A stretch of 64,000 nt of DNA from Brevundimonas sp. (lineage in GTDB: Bacteria > Pseudomonadota > Alphaproteobacteria > Caulobacterales > Caulobacteraceae). Below the pieces are notes generated by a model. That model saw only the letters and a list, made by a program, of their open reading frames with translations. It made no database searches and was not told the DNA's origin. The position numbers were made by a program, and so were the translations under genes. Below are positions 17,447 to 26,986 of this stretch, piece after piece; position 1 is the stretch's first letter; every line of letters begins with the position of its first letter. The stretch covers positions 1-64,000 of the forward strand of contig JAPZRF010000004.1 of the NCBI GenBank assembly GCA_027531145.1. Direction: 5' to 3'.

Positions 17447-18309
17447 TGTCGCGCGTAGCCTATGTGAACGGCTCCTACGGCCCGCTGTCCGACGCGGCAG
17501 TGAGTGTTGAGGACCGCGGCTTCCAGTTCGCGGACGGGGTCTACGAGGTATGGTCGGTGTTCGATGGCCGCATGGCCGACTACGACGGCCATATGAACCG
17601 GCTGGCCCGCAGCCTGACCGAGTTGCGTATCGACATCCCGATGACGCGCGAGGCTCTGACGGTCGTCCTCAGGGAGACCATTCGGCGCAACCGTGTGCGG
17701 GACGGCATCGTCTATCTGCAAGTGACCCGCGGTGCGGCCCGGCGCGATCATCCGTTTCCGGGCCCCGGTACTCCACCGAGCGTGGTCGTGACCTCGCGCT
17801 CCGTCGACCAGTCCAGGGCCGAGGCCATGGCGCGAAGGGGGGTCGCGGTGATCACCCAGCCCGACATTCGCTGGGGGCGTTGCGACATCAAGACGGTCGG
17901 GCTGCTGCCCAATGTGCTGGCCAAGCAGGCCGCGCGTGAGCAGGGGGCCTACGAGGCCTGGCTGGTGGACGAGATGGGTCTGGTGACCGAGGGCTCCTCG
18001 ACCAACGCCTGGATCATCGATCGCGACGGCAAGTTGCGCACCCGCGACACTCAGGCCAATATCTTGCGTGGCGTGACCCGTACAGCCATTCTCGAACTGC
18101 TGCAGCACGAGGGGCTGGAGCTTGATGAGCGGCCGTTTTCCGTGGAAGACGCGAGGCAGGCGCGCGAGGCCTTCTTCACGGCCGCGGGTGCCTTCGTCAT
18201 GCCGGCGGTATCGATCGACGGGGTGAAGATCGGGGATGGCAAGCCAGGGGCTGTGACCAGTCGCCTGCGACGGCTGTACATTGAACGGGCGCGCGCCGAG
18301 GCCATCTAG
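17446..18309 (+). CDS. dat: D-amino-acid aminotransferase (class IV PLP enzyme)
   Basis: A 287-residue fold-type IV aminotransferase, of typical length. The PLP-binding lysine lies in [16 protein letters not shown], which matches the D-alanine aminotransferase pattern. Other motifs are [15 protein letters not shown] near the N-terminus and [12 protein letters not shown] for cofactor phosphate. It would interconvert D-alanine and D-glutamate with their keto acids, feeding peptidoglycan precursors. The same position between ntrX and hfq is seen in other Caulobacterales and related orders. A branched-chain aminotransferase or aminodeoxychorismate lyase is less likely given the CDIK motif. Confidence 0.88.
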   Translation: MSRVAYVNGSYGPLSDAAVSVEDRGFQFADGVYEVWSVFDGRMADYDGHMNRLARSLTELRIDIPMTREALTVVLRETIRRNRVRDGIVYLQVTRGAARRDHPFPGPGTPPSVVVTSRSVDQSRAEAMARRGVAVITQPDIRWGRCDIKTVGLLPNVLAKQAAREQGAYEAWLVDEMGLVTEGSSTNAWIIDRDGKLRTRDTQANILRGVTRTAILELLQHEGLELDERPFSVEDARQAREAFFTAAGAFVMPAVSIDGVKIGDGKPGAVTSRLRRLYIERARAEAI

Positions 18310-18395
18310 CCATTGCGACGGCCCCGGCCGCCCGTCTAAGGTCGAGTGGCCGCGCCTGCCTTGCGGCGAACCAACCAAGACAGGATCAACCTGCC

Positions 18396-18644
18396 ATGTC
18401 GCAAGACAAACGCCAGAATCTCCAGGACACCTTCCTCAACAGCGTTCGCAAGACGAAAACGCCGCTGACCATCTTTCTCGTCAACGGGGTCAAGCTGCAG
18501 GGCATCGTGACCTGGTTCGATAACTTCTGCGTACTGCTACGCCGTGACGGCCAATCCCAGCTTGTGTACAAGCACGCCATCTCCACCATCATGCCCGCCC
18601 AGCCCGTGCAGCTGTACGAGCCCGAGGTCGACGAGATCGATTGA
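18396..18644 (+). CDS. hfq: RNA chaperone Hfq
   Basis: An 82-residue Sm-like protein that forms a hexameric ring and pairs small RNAs with mRNAs. It shows the Sm1 and Sm2 motifs: [20 protein letters not shown] with [15 protein letters not shown], then [11 protein letters not shown]. The KHAI segment matches the RNA-binding YKHAI motif of Hfq. The C-terminal tail is short and acidic. An AGGATC stretch upstream may serve as ribosome binding site. hflX starts on a TTG overlapping its stop codon, continuing the classical hfq-hflX pair. Confidence 0.97.
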   Translation: MSQDKRQNLQDTFLNSVRKTKTPLTIFLVNGVKLQGIVTWFDNFCVLLRRDGQSQLVYKHAISTIMPAQPVQLYEPEVDEID

Positions 18645-19951
18645 CCCGGAAACTGATCGACCATGCCATTCCCGTGCTCACGGCGGTCGTCCTCCACCCG
18701 GACTCCCGGGAGACGGGCTCGCGGCTGGCCCAGGAGCGGCTGGACGAGGCGGTAGGCCTTGCCCGGGCGCTTGACCTCAAAGTGACCGCCGCCGAGCTGG
18801 TGCGCGTGCGCAAGATCACGCCAGCCACCCTGTTCGGAGCCGGCAAGGTTAACGAGCTGGCGGCCCTGGTCCGGGCGTCCGACGCCGAGGTGGTTGTCAT
18901 TGATGACGCCCTGACCCCGGTGCAGCAGCGCAATCTGGAGACGGCCTGGCAGGTCAAGGTCATCGACCGCACCGGCCTGATCCTCGAGATCTTCGGCCGG
19001 CGGGCGCGCACCAGGGAAGGCCGGCTGCAGGTCGAGCTGGCGCGGCTGGACTATGAGCGCTCCCGTCTGGTCAGGACCTGGACCCACCTTGAACGCCAGC
19101 GGGGCGGCACCGGCTCAACCGGCGGTCCGGGCGAAACCCAGATCGAGCTGGACCGTCGCCTGATCGCGGATCGTATCGTCCGCCTCAGGGGCGAGCTGGA
19201 CGAGGTGCGCCGCACCCGCGCCCTGCACCGCAAGGCCCGGCGCAAGGTCCCGTTCCCGACCGTGGCCCTGGTCGGCTACACCAACGCTGGCAAGTCGACC
19301 CTGTTCAACAGGCTGACCGGGTCGGAGGTGCTGGCCAGGGACCTGCTGTTCGCGACCCTGGACACCACCCAGCGCATGATCCGCCTGCCGCAGGGCCGGC
19401 CGGCGATCATCGCCGATACTGTGGGCTTCATCTCTGACCTGCCGCATGAGCTGGTCGAGAGCTTCCGCGCCACTCTGGAAGAGGTCGGCGAGGCGGATCT
19501 GATCCTGCACGTGCGCGACATCGCCTCGCTGGATACGGACGCCCAGGCGCGGGATGTCGAGGCGGTGCTGAAGCAGATTCCGGTGCCCGAAGGACGGACA
19601 CGCCGGGTTCTGGAAGTCTGGAACAAGATCGACCTGCTGCCCCCCGAGGCGCGGGAAAACGTGCTCGGCCAGGCCATGCGCCAGGCGCGTGAGGGGACCG
19701 CCGTCGCCGTCTCGGCCTCGACCGGGGAGGGAATCGAGGTTCTGCGCCGGACCATCGCCGGCCTGATCGATGACGATCCGGAGACCCGGCTCACCCTCGA
19801 GCCGCACGAGAGCGAGGCGCTGGCCTGGCTGTATGAGCATGGCCGGGTGACCTTCCGCGACACCGACGCCGAGGGCCGGACCCATGTGGTGGTGCGGCTG
19901 CATCCGGCGGCGCTGGGCCGCTTTGAGCGGCAGTTTCCGTCGCTGCTCTGA
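18641..19951 (+). CDS. hflX: Ribosome-associated GTPase HflX
   Basis: A 436-residue HflX GTPase, which binds and can split 50S-containing ribosomes under stress. The N-terminal HflX domain precedes a Gly-rich linker ([19 protein letters not shown]). The G domain shows G1 GYTNAGKST (about 211), G3 [10 protein letters not shown] and G4 NKID. The start is a TTG that shares four bases with the hfq stop region (TTGA), indicating translational coupling. No ATG gives a complete N-terminal domain. This follows the hfq-hflX order known from many proteobacteria. Confidence 0.95.
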   Translation: MTRKLIDHAIPVLTAVVLHPDSRETGSRLAQERLDEAVGLARALDLKVTAAELVRVRKITPATLFGAGKVNELAALVRASDAEVVVIDDALTPVQQRNLETAWQVKVIDRTGLILEIFGRRARTREGRLQVELARLDYERSRLVRTWTHLERQRGGTGSTGGPGETQIELDRRLIADRIVRLRGELDEVRRTRALHRKARRKVPFPTVALVGYTNAGKSTLFNRLTGSEVLARDLLFATLDTTQRMIRLPQGRPAIIADTVGFISDLPHELVESFRATLEEVGEADLILHVRDIASLDTDAQARDVEAVLKQIPVPEGRTRRVLEVWNKIDLLPPEARENVLGQAMRQAREGTAVAVSASTGEGIEVLRRTIAGLIDDDPETRLTLEPHESEALAWLYEHGRVTFRDTDAEGRTHVVVRLHPAALGRFERQFPSLL

Positions 19952-19969
19952 GGCGGCCGCAGTCGGAGA

Positions 19970-20701
19970 TCAGGTCAGGGTCTGCCAGCCGAAGGGCGTC
20001 AGCCGCTCCATCGGGCGGAAGCGGCCCTTGTAGTCCATCCTCGGTGAGCCCTGCACCCAATAGCCGAGGTAGAGGTAGGGCAAGCCGACGGTCCCGGCCT
20101 GGCGCAGATGGTCAAGGATGGCGAACACCCCGAGTCCGCGGCCGGCGAGGTCCGGGTCGTAGTAGCTGTACACCATCGACAGCCCATCCCCGAGCAGGTC
20201 GGTGAGGGCGACGCCGACAAGCTGCCCCGGACCGTCCGGATCCGGCAGCCGGTACTCGATCAGGTGAGTGCGGACCGTGGTATCCTCCACCATCGCTACA
20301 TAGTCCGGCCAAGTCATTTCGCTCATGCCGCCACCGGGATGCCGGTGGGCCAGATACCGCTTCAGCAGATCGAACTGTTCGGCCGTCGCCTCGGCCTCGA
20401 CGAGACAGCGCTGCAGGTCGCTGTTGCGCCGCAGGCTGCGGCGCTCGGACCGACTGAACACATAGTCGGCGACAGGCAGCCGCACCGAGACGCAGGCGTC
20501 GCAGGCCTCGCAGGCGGGGCGATAGGCGATGTTCTGGCTACGCCTGAAGCCAGCGTGAGTCAGCTGGTCGTTGACCCGCGCGGCGTCGCCGAACGGCAGG
20601 GTGGCGAACACCTTTCGCTCAAGCCGGTCCGGCAGATACGGGCAGGCAGCGGCGGCCGTCATGAAGAAGCGCAGCTGGCGCGACGGAACGTGGCGTGTCA
20701 C
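19970..20701 (-). CDS. bpt: Aspartate/glutamate leucyltransferase (Bpt, Ate1-like)
   Basis: A 243-residue aminoacyl-tRNA-protein transferase of the bacterial N-end-rule pathway. It would add leucine to proteins that start with Asp or Glu, marking them for ClpAP/ClpS. Visible features are the cysteine-rich ACEACDACVSVRLPV region, the FRRSQNIAYRP segment, and the C-terminal GNAT-like YLYLGYWVQGSPRMDYK motif typical of the family. The start codon is GTG at 20701. The gene is convergent with hflX and lies 111 bp upstream of the end of motB. Confidence 0.92.
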   Translation of the reverse strand: MTRHVPSRQLRFFMTAAAACPYLPDRLERKVFATLPFGDAARVNDQLTHAGFRRSQNIAYRPACEACDACVSVRLPVADYVFSRSERRSLRRNSDLQRCLVEAEATAEQFDLLKRYLAHRHPGGGMSEMTWPDYVAMVEDTTVRTHLIEYRLPDPDGPGQLVGVALTDLLGDGLSMVYSYYDPDLAGRGLGVFAILDHLRQAGTVGLPYLYLGYWVQGSPRMDYKGRFRPMERLTPFGWQTLT

Positions 20702-20812
20702 GGAACCCCCCGCGTTTGTAGTGCCCGCCGTCTGTCCAAACCCTCCATGATGAGCGTATTTGGCGGGAAAACGTGCGTCCCTGCAAGAGTTTCGGGGCGC
20801 ATCCTCACCACC

Positions 20813-21715
20813 TCAGAGACTCGTGTCGCGCGGCAGTACAGGCGCTTCCCGCAGCAGGACGATGGCTATCCGCCGGTTGCCGGCGAGCGCCGGATCGTCG
20901 GGATAGAGCGGATCGGAGCCTGCCTTGCCAGCGACCTGGAAGACGCGGTCAGGGTCGACGCCGGTGCCCTGCAGGATCTCGCGCGCCGCGTTGGCCCGCT
21001 GGGCCGACAGGTTCCAGTCGCCGGGGGCGCTGGCGACGCCGGAGCCGATCCTGGAGCTGGTGTGGCCGCTGATGGACACACGGTTGGGCAGCTGGTTGAT
21101 GATCCGGCTGACAGCCCGAAGCAGCACCTGGGCGCGGGCGTTGGGCCGTGCGGAGTTCTCCTCGAACATCGGGCGGCCTTCCTGGTCGACCAGCTGGATG
21201 CGAAGGCCTTCAGGCGTCTGGTCGACGATGATCTGCTTCGACAGCTCGGTCAGTTCCGGCATCGACTGCATGGCCTGACGCAGCGAGGCTGCCGCTGAAG
21301 CGAAGTCGGCGGCCTCCCGGCGCGTCATCTCCTCGCGCAGCGCCTCCTCGGTCGCGGCCGCCAGAGTCTGGCTCTGGCCGATGTCCTCGGGGGCGTCGAC
21401 GGGCGGCTGCGGGGCAAGCTGCGACACGATGTCCATGGCACCCTGGTCGGCCAATCCATCGGCCCCCAGGGCGGTGCCGCCGAGCAGGCCGCCGGAACCG
21501 CTGGTCGTCTCGGCGACGCTGGCCGGGGCGAAATACTCGGCGATGCCAATCTTCTGTTCCGGATCGGTCGTGTTGATCAGCCACATCAATAGGAAGAAGG
21601 CCATCATGGCCGTGACGAAGTCGGCGTAGGCGACCTTCCAGGCACCGCCATGGTGCCCATGGCCGCCGCCCTTCTTGATCTTCTTGATGAGGATGGGGCG
21701 TTCGTTGGCGGCCAT
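20813..21715 (-). CDS. motB: Flagellar motor stator protein MotB
   Basis: A 300-residue stator protein that anchors the MotA/B proton channel to peptidoglycan. After a short basic and His/Gly-rich cytoplasmic tail there is one transmembrane helix (about 28-48) holding the conserved proton-carrying residue Asp32 in YADFVTAMMAFF. A low-complexity periplasmic linker leads to an OmpA-like peptidoglycan-binding domain (about 160-290) with SISGHTSS and NLSAQRANAARE. No motA lies next to it, as is common in Caulobacterales. Confidence 0.94.
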   Translation of the reverse strand: MAANERPILIKKIKKGGGHGHHGGAWKVAYADFVTAMMAFFLLMWLINTTDPEQKIGIAEYFAPASVAETTSGSGGLLGGTALGADGLADQGAMDIVSQLAPQPPVDAPEDIGQSQTLAAATEEALREEMTRREAADFASAAASLRQAMQSMPELTELSKQIIVDQTPEGLRIQLVDQEGRPMFEENSARPNARAQVLLRAVSRIINQLPNRVSISGHTSSRIGSGVASAPGDWNLSAQRANAAREILQGTGVDPDRVFQVAGKAGSDPLYPDDPALAGNRRIAIVLLREAPVLPRDTSL

Positions 21716-21848
21716 GCGTGACTCGGGCGACCCGGTAAGTGGAGGTCACCAGTTTTCGGCGAGCAAGGTTAAGGCGATGTTGCGCGCGCTTTCGCGCCCT
21801 TGCGCGCCTTTCGGCGTCCGCCTAGGTCGAGCGGGTCCAGGAGCCGCC

Positions 21849-22343
21849 GTGTCCAAAGTCGCTTCAGCGTCCGTCGAAGATGCAAAGACCTACCGTCAAG
21901 CGCTGGGCACCTTCGCCACCGGTGTGTGCGTCGTCACTGCCGACACACCCACCGGTCCGGTCGGCATCACGGTCAATTCCTTCACCTCGGTCTCCCTGGT
22001 GCCGCGGCTGGTCCTGTGGTGCCTCGACCAGGGGTCCGAGCGCGCGCTGCTGTTCGCCGCGGCGGAACGCTATGTCATTCAGGTGCTGCAGGCCGGACAG
22101 CGGGATGCCGCCGCGCGCTTCGCCAAGGGCAACCGGGCGCTGGCCGAGAGCGAGGTGCGCCGCGTCGCCGGTGCGCCGCGGCTGGCCAACTCACTGGCCT
22201 GGTTCGCCTGTGAGGCCGAGCGTCAGGTCCACGCCGGCGACCATCTGATCATCCTCGGGCGCGTTCTTGCCTTTGACGCTGCGCCGGGCGAGGGCCTGAC
22301 CTTCCACCGCGGCCGGTTCGGCGTGACGGAGACAGGGGCATGA
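21849..22343 (+). CDS. Flavin reductase-like, FMN-binding protein (DIM6/NTAB family)
   Basis: A 164-residue protein of the short-chain flavin reductase family, the reductase components of two-component flavin monooxygenases. Motifs include YRQALGTFATGVCVVTA near the N-terminus, GITVNSFTSVSLVPRLVL and a C-terminal FHRGRFG stretch. It would reduce free FMN or FAD with NAD(P)H. The GTG start is supported by AGGAG five bases before it. It overlaps mmsB by 4 bp (ATGA). A two-component monooxygenase partner is not adjacent; a flavin-dependent halogenase lies 3.1 kb downstream and also needs reduced FAD. Confidence 0.86.
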   Translation: MSKVASASVEDAKTYRQALGTFATGVCVVTADTPTGPVGITVNSFTSVSLVPRLVLWCLDQGSERALLFAAAERYVIQVLQAGQRDAAARFAKGNRALAESEVRRVAGAPRLANSLAWFACEAERQVHAGDHLIILGRVLAFDAAPGEGLTFHRGRFGVTETGA

Positions 22344-23224
22344 AGATCGGCTTCGCCGGGCTCGGCGTGATGGGTGCGCCCATGGCCGGCCACCTGCAGC
22401 GGGCGGGTCAGCAGGTCACCGGCTTCAACCGCTCGCCGGACAAGGCCAGCGCCTGGGCGTCGGCGGCCGGCGGACAGGCGGCCGCGACCGTGGCCGAGGC
22501 GGCGGCGGGCGCGGAACTGTTCATCCTCTGCGTCGGCAACGACCACGACGTGCGCGGGGTGGTCGGGCAGGCCCTGCCGTACCTCGCCGATGGAGCCGTC
22601 ATCGTTGACCATACCACAACCTCGGCCGTCGTGGCGCGGGAGATGGCGGCGCTGGCCGAGACCAGCGGCCGCCGCTTCCTCGACGCGCCGGTGTCCGGCG
22701 GACAGGCCGGGGCCGAGCGCGGCCAGTTGAGCGTCATGGTTGGCGGCGACCCTGCGGCGCTGGAGACAGCGTCCGCTGCGCTGGAGGCCTATGCAAAGGC
22801 GATCCGGCACATGGGGCCGTCGGGGTCGGGACAGCTGACCAAGATGGTCAACCAGATCGCCATCGCCGGCGTGGTCCAGGGGCTGGCCGAGGCGGTGCAT
22901 TTCGCCCAGCAGGCCGGGCTCGACACCGACGCGGTCTATGAGGCCGTATCGCAGGGCGCGGCCCAGTCCTGGCAGATGGACAATCGCTGGAAGACGGCGG
23001 CCAAGGGCGAGTTCGCGTTCGGTTTCGCCGTCGACTGGATGCGCAAGGATCTCGGGCTGGTGCTCGACGAGGCCCGGCGCAACGGCTCGGTTCTGGCCCT
23101 CACCGCGCTGGTCGATCAGTTCTACGCCGAGGTTCAGGCGATGGGCGGATCGCGATGGGATACTTCCAGTCTTGCCGCCCGGCTTCAGGCTCCCAGCAGC
23201 TCCGCCGCGCGGGGGGCGAAATAG
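22340..23224 (+). CDS. mmsB: 3-hydroxyisobutyrate dehydrogenase family protein
   Basis: A 294-residue NAD(P)-dependent beta-hydroxyacid dehydrogenase. The nucleotide-binding motif GLGVMGAPMAGHL is at the N-terminus, the substrate motif DAPVSGGQAGAE is central, and the catalytic lysine lies in GSGQLTKMVNQ. It could oxidise 3-hydroxyisobutyrate to methylmalonate semialdehyde. This is supported by genes for isobutyryl-CoA dehydrogenase and 3-hydroxyisobutyryl-CoA hydrolase within 5 kb. Other members use tartronate semialdehyde or glyoxylate, so the substrate is inferred from context. The 3' end overlaps hemB by 40 bp. Confidence 0.82.
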   Translation: MKIGFAGLGVMGAPMAGHLQRAGQQVTGFNRSPDKASAWASAAGGQAAATVAEAAAGAELFILCVGNDHDVRGVVGQALPYLADGAVIVDHTTTSAVVAREMAALAETSGRRFLDAPVSGGQAGAERGQLSVMVGGDPAALETASAALEAYAKAIRHMGPSGSGQLTKMVNQIAIAGVVQGLAEAVHFAQQAGLDTDAVYEAVSQGAAQSWQMDNRWKTAAKGEFAFGFAVDWMRKDLGLVLDEARRNGSVLALTALVDQFYAEVQAMGGSRWDTSSLAARLQAPSSSAARGAK

Positions 23225-24189
23225 GTCAGGACGCCGGCACCGCCGGCTCGCTTGAAAGCCGTCAGGCTCTCGAGAATCGCCCGGTCCTCGTCCAGCCAGC
23301 CATTTGCGGCGGCGGCCTTCATCATCGCGTACTCGCCGGAAACCTGGTAGGCGAAAGTCGGTACACGGAATATCTCGGCCACGCGCTGCACGATGTCCAG
23401 ATACAGCAGCCCCGGCTTGACCATTACCATGTCGGCCCCCTCGGCGAGGTCCATGGCCACCTCCTTCAGGGCTTCATCGCTGTTGGTGAAGGCCATCTGA
23501 TAGGTCTTCTTGTCGCCGGTCAGGGCCCGAGACGACCCTACCGCGTCGCGGTAGGGGCCGTAGAAGGCCGAGGCGTACTTGGCCGCGTAGGACAGGATCA
23601 GGGTGTCCTGGAAGCCGTTGGCCTCGAGGGCCTCGCGCACGGCCTGTACGCGGCCGTCCATCATGTCGGACGGGGCGACGATGTCGACCCCGGCATGGGC
23701 GTGGATGAACGCCTGCTCGGCCAGCCGCTCCAGCGTCGCATCGTTGAGGATGCGGCCGTCCTCAAGGACGCCGTCGTGCCCGTGGTCCGTGTAGCAGTCG
23801 AGCGCCACATCGGTGATGACGCCGATCTCCGGCGCCGCGTCCTTGATGGCGCGGATGCAGTCCGGCACCAGCCCGTCCGGGTCGGTCGCCCCCGTCCCGA
23901 CGGCATCCTTGGCCACGGTCGACACATTGGGGAACAGGGCTACGGCCGGGATGCCGAGATTACGCGCCCGCACCGCCGCCCGCGCCGCCGCCCTTGCCGA
24001 CAGGCGGCTGACCCCGGGCATGGACGGCACCGGCTGCTCGTCCTCGGGGCCGTCGTGGACGATCAGCGGCCAGACCAGATCGGCCGGGGTCAGGGTGGTT
24101 TCCGCCACCAGTCGCCGGATCCACGGCGAGGCGCGCAGCCGTCGGGGCCGGGCGAGGGGAAAGGGCGCGGGTGGGAAGGGCATGCTCAT
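23185..24189 (-). CDS. hemB: Porphobilinogen synthase (delta-aminolevulinic acid dehydratase)
   Basis: A 334-residue HemB, which condenses two 5-aminolevulinate molecules to porphobilinogen in haem synthesis. The active-site lysines lie in LSYAAKYASAFYGPYRD and MVMVKPGLLYLDI. The metal-binding loop reads DVALDCYTDHGHDG, with a single Cys, which is the Mg-type rather than the Cys-rich Zn-type pattern. It is convergent with mmsB, sharing 40 bp at the 3' ends, and divergent from the acyl-CoA dehydrogenase gene. Confidence 0.97.
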   Translation of the reverse strand: MSMPFPPAPFPLARPRRLRASPWIRRLVAETTLTPADLVWPLIVHDGPEDEQPVPSMPGVSRLSARAAARAAVRARNLGIPAVALFPNVSTVAKDAVGTGATDPDGLVPDCIRAIKDAAPEIGVITDVALDCYTDHGHDGVLEDGRILNDATLERLAEQAFIHAHAGVDIVAPSDMMDGRVQAVREALEANGFQDTLILSYAAKYASAFYGPYRDAVGSSRALTGDKKTYQMAFTNSDEALKEVAMDLAEGADMVMVKPGLLYLDIVQRVAEIFRVPTFAYQVSGEYAMMKAAAANGWLDEDRAILESLTAFKRAGGAGVLTYFAPRAAELLGA

Positions 24190-24274
24190 CGCGTCGGCTT
24201 AACGCAGCCGGAGCGTCTCGTCATCCGGGGGGCGCATCGGCTAGAAGCGCGGCAAGACGACGAGGAAACGTTTC

Positions 24275-25414
24275 ATGGACTTCGCCCTCACCGCCGACCA
24301 ACGCGCCATCCAGGACGCGGCCCGCACCTTCTCCGAGGCCGAGCTGGCGCCGCATTCGGCCGAGTGGGACGAGACGAAGCACTTCCCCGTGGAGACCATG
24401 CGCCGGGCGGCCGAGATGGGCTTCGCCGCCATCTATGCCGGCGAGGAGCATGGCGGCATGGCCCTGGGCCGCGTCGAGGCGGCGCTGATCTTCGAGGAGC
24501 TGTCGCGCGGCGATGTCTCGACCGCCGCCTTCATCTCGATCCACAACATGGTCACCTGGATGATCGACAGCTTCGGCGAGGCGGCCCTGCGGGCGCGCTT
24601 CGTGCCGGCGCTGGCGACCATGGACAAGATCGGCAGCTACTGCCTGACCGAACCGGGGTCGGGCTCCGACGCCGCCGCCCTGCGCACCACCGCGAAGCGC
24701 GACGGCGAGCACTATGTGCTGAACGGCTCCAAGGCCTTCATCTCCGGTGCCAGAACCAGCGACCTCTACGTCGTCATGTGCCGGACGGGCGAGGCGGGGC
24801 CGAAGGGCGTCAGCGCCATCGTGGTGGAGAAGGATACGCCCGGCCTGTCGTTCGGCAGTCAGGAGCGCAAGATGGGCTGGAACAGTCAGCCGACCGCCGT
24901 GGTCCAGTTCGACGACTGCCGCGTGCCGGCCGAGAACCTGATGGGCAAGGAAGGGGACGGCTTCCGCTACGCCATGATGGGCCTCGACGGCGGCCGGCTG
25001 AACATCGCCGCCTGTTCGCTGGGCGGGGCGCGGCTGGCGCTGGAAACGGCACAAGCCTACGTCACCACGCGAAAACAGTTCGGCAAAGCGCTGAATGAAT
25101 TCCAGCATGTCCAGTTCAAGCTGGCTGACATGGCGACCCAGCTGGACGCCGCGCGGCTGATGGTGCTACGCGGTGCCTGGGCGCTGGACACGGGGCATCC
25201 GGAGAAGACCAAATGGTGCGCCATGGCCAAGCGGATGGCCACGGACGCGGGCTTCGAGGTCGCCGACGAGGCGCTACAGCTGCATGGCGGCTATGGCTAT
25301 CTGCGCGACTATCCGCTGGAGCGCATCGTCCGCGACCTGCGGGTGCACCGGATCCTTGAGGGCACTAACGAGATCATGCGCGTCATCACCGCGCGCGAGA
25401 TGATGCGGCAGTAG
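24275..25414 (+). CDS. Acyl-CoA dehydrogenase, probably isobutyryl-CoA dehydrogenase
   Basis: A 379-residue FAD-dependent acyl-CoA dehydrogenase. It shows YCLTEPGSGSDAAAL for flavin and substrate contacts, the RKQFGKALNEFQHVQFKLADM helix, and LEGTNEIMRVI, whose glutamate is the likely catalytic base. Similarity in these segments to ACAD8/isobutyryl-CoA dehydrogenase and the nearby 3-hydroxyisobutyryl-CoA hydrolase and mmsB genes suggest the valine pathway, giving methacrylyl-CoA. A short branched-chain or butyryl-CoA enzyme remains possible. A GAGG motif precedes the ATG. Confidence 0.85.
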   Translation: MDFALTADQRAIQDAARTFSEAELAPHSAEWDETKHFPVETMRRAAEMGFAAIYAGEEHGGMALGRVEAALIFEELSRGDVSTAAFISIHNMVTWMIDSFGEAALRARFVPALATMDKIGSYCLTEPGSGSDAAALRTTAKRDGEHYVLNGSKAFISGARTSDLYVVMCRTGEAGPKGVSAIVVEKDTPGLSFGSQERKMGWNSQPTAVVQFDDCRVPAENLMGKEGDGFRYAMMGLDGGRLNIAACSLGGARLALETAQAYVTTRKQFGKALNEFQHVQFKLADMATQLDAARLMVLRGAWALDTGHPEKTKWCAMAKRMATDAGFEVADEALQLHGGYGYLRDYPLERIVRDLRVHRILEGTNEIMRVITAREMMRQ

Positions 25415-25437
25415 CCGACGCAGGCGGGGGCGCGACC

Positions 25438-26946
25438 ATGGGCGAACCGATCCGGTCCATTCTCGTCGTCGGCGGCGGCACCGCCGGCTGGATGGCGGCC
25501 GCGGCGTTGAAGACCGCCACCGGGCCGCACTGTCAGGTCCGGCTGGTCGAGTCCGAGGACATCGGCATCGTCGGGGTCGGCGAGGCGACCGTCCCGACCA
25601 TCCGGGACTTCAACCGCATGATCGGCCTCGACGAGGTCGCCTTCATGCGGGAGACGAAGGCCAGTCTGAAGCTGGGTATCCAGTTTGTGGGCTGGGGCGA
25701 TGAGTCATCGAGCTATTTTCACCCGTTCGGAGCTTATGGCGCGGGGCGGGAACTGGGCGATTTCCATCAGGTCTGGCTGTCGCTGCGGGCGCGCGGCATG
25801 GCCTCGGACCTCGACGCTTACTCCCTGTGCACCCGGGCGGCCTTCGCCGGGCGGGTCGGGGCGCTGGATCCGGAACCGCGTTCGCCCGAGGCCCTGATCC
25901 CGGCCGCCTTCCACTTTGACGCCGGCCTGTATGCGCAACACCTGCGCCGCTTCTGCGAGGCGCGCGGCGTCGAGCGTATCGAGGGCCGCATCCTCGAGGT
26001 CGCGCAGCGCGCCGACGGCTTCGTCGATCACGTGAGGCTGGAAGGCGAAAAGACGCTTTCTGCAGACCTTTTTATCGACTGTACCGGCTTTCGCGGTCTG
26101 CTGGTCGAGGGCGCGCTGAAGGCGGGTTACGAGGACTGGTCGCACTGGCTGCCGATGGACCGGGCGGTCGCGGCGCCCTGCGCCAAGGCCGGGCCGATCA
26201 CCCCCTACACCCGCGCGACGGCGGACGCGGGCGGGTGGCGCTGGCGCATCCCGCTGCAGCACCGCACCGGCAACGGCTATGTCTACAGCTCGCGCTTCAT
26301 CGATCAGGAGGCCGCCACGGCGCGCCTGCTGGAGACCCTCGACGGCGAGCTGCTGGCCGAGCCGCGTCACCTGCGCTTCGTCACGGGCCGGCGGAAAGCC
26401 TACTGGGACCGGAATGTCGTGGCGCTGGGGCTGTCGTCGGGATTCATCGAGCCCCTCGAGTCAACCAGCATCCATCTGGTCCACGTCGGGCTGAACCGGC
26501 TGTTGCAGCACTTCCCGGACAGCGGCTTCAGTCCCGGCAACATCGCCGCCTATAATCGGCGCGTCGGGCGCGACGTCGAGCAGGTGCGCGACTTCGTCAT
26601 CCTGCACTACCACCTGACGCAGCGCCGCGACGCGGATCTGTGGCGCTACGTCGCCGACATGCCGATCCCTGACGCTCTGGCCGAGCGGGTCGAACTGTTC
26701 CGGGAGCGCGGGATCCTGTCACCCCAGAGCGCAGATGACTACTTCTCACCGACGTCCTGGCTGGCGGTGATGATCGGCCAGGGGCTGCATCCGCGGGCGC
26801 ACAATCCCCTCTATGACCTGAACAATCCGGCGACCCAGGCCGGTCGTCTGAAGCAGGTGGAGACGGCCTTCGCCGAGGCCGCGGCGCGGCTGCCGCTGCA
26901 CGAGGACTATCTGCGCTCGGGTGGCATGGTGGCGGCGGACGCCTGA
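25438..26946 (+). CDS. Flavin-dependent tryptophan-halogenase family protein
   Basis: A 502-residue protein with all diagnostic halogenase motifs: FAD-binding GGGTAGW (12-18), the catalytic lysine Lys78 in SLKLGIQFVGW, the halogenase-specific WxWxIP motif as WRWRIP (267-272), and the PLEST region (339-343) with the candidate catalytic glutamate. It would use reduced FAD, oxygen and halide to make hypohalous acid for an aromatic substrate, which is unknown here. Family members in Caulobacterales are many, and one Brevundimonas enzyme is reported to brominate indole. The gene sits 23 bp after the acyl-CoA dehydrogenase stop, apparently in the same operon. Confidence 0.88.
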   Translation: MGEPIRSILVVGGGTAGWMAAAALKTATGPHCQVRLVESEDIGIVGVGEATVPTIRDFNRMIGLDEVAFMRETKASLKLGIQFVGWGDESSSYFHPFGAYGAGRELGDFHQVWLSLRARGMASDLDAYSLCTRAAFAGRVGALDPEPRSPEALIPAAFHFDAGLYAQHLRRFCEARGVERIEGRILEVAQRADGFVDHVRLEGEKTLSADLFIDCTGFRGLLVEGALKAGYEDWSHWLPMDRAVAAPCAKAGPITPYTRATADAGGWRWRIPLQHRTGNGYVYSSRFIDQEAATARLLETLDGELLAEPRHLRFVTGRRKAYWDRNVVALGLSSGFIEPLESTSIHLVHVGLNRLLQHFPDSGFSPGNIAAYNRRVGRDVEQVRDFVILHYHLTQRRDADLWRYVADMPIPDALAERVELFRERGILSPQSADDYFSPTSWLAVMIGQGLHPRAHNPLYDLNNPATQAGRLKQVETAFAEAAARLPLHEDYLRSGGMVAADA

Positions 26947-26986
26947 CCGCTCGACGCCTCCGGACGGCCGGTCTAGACAACGCCCC

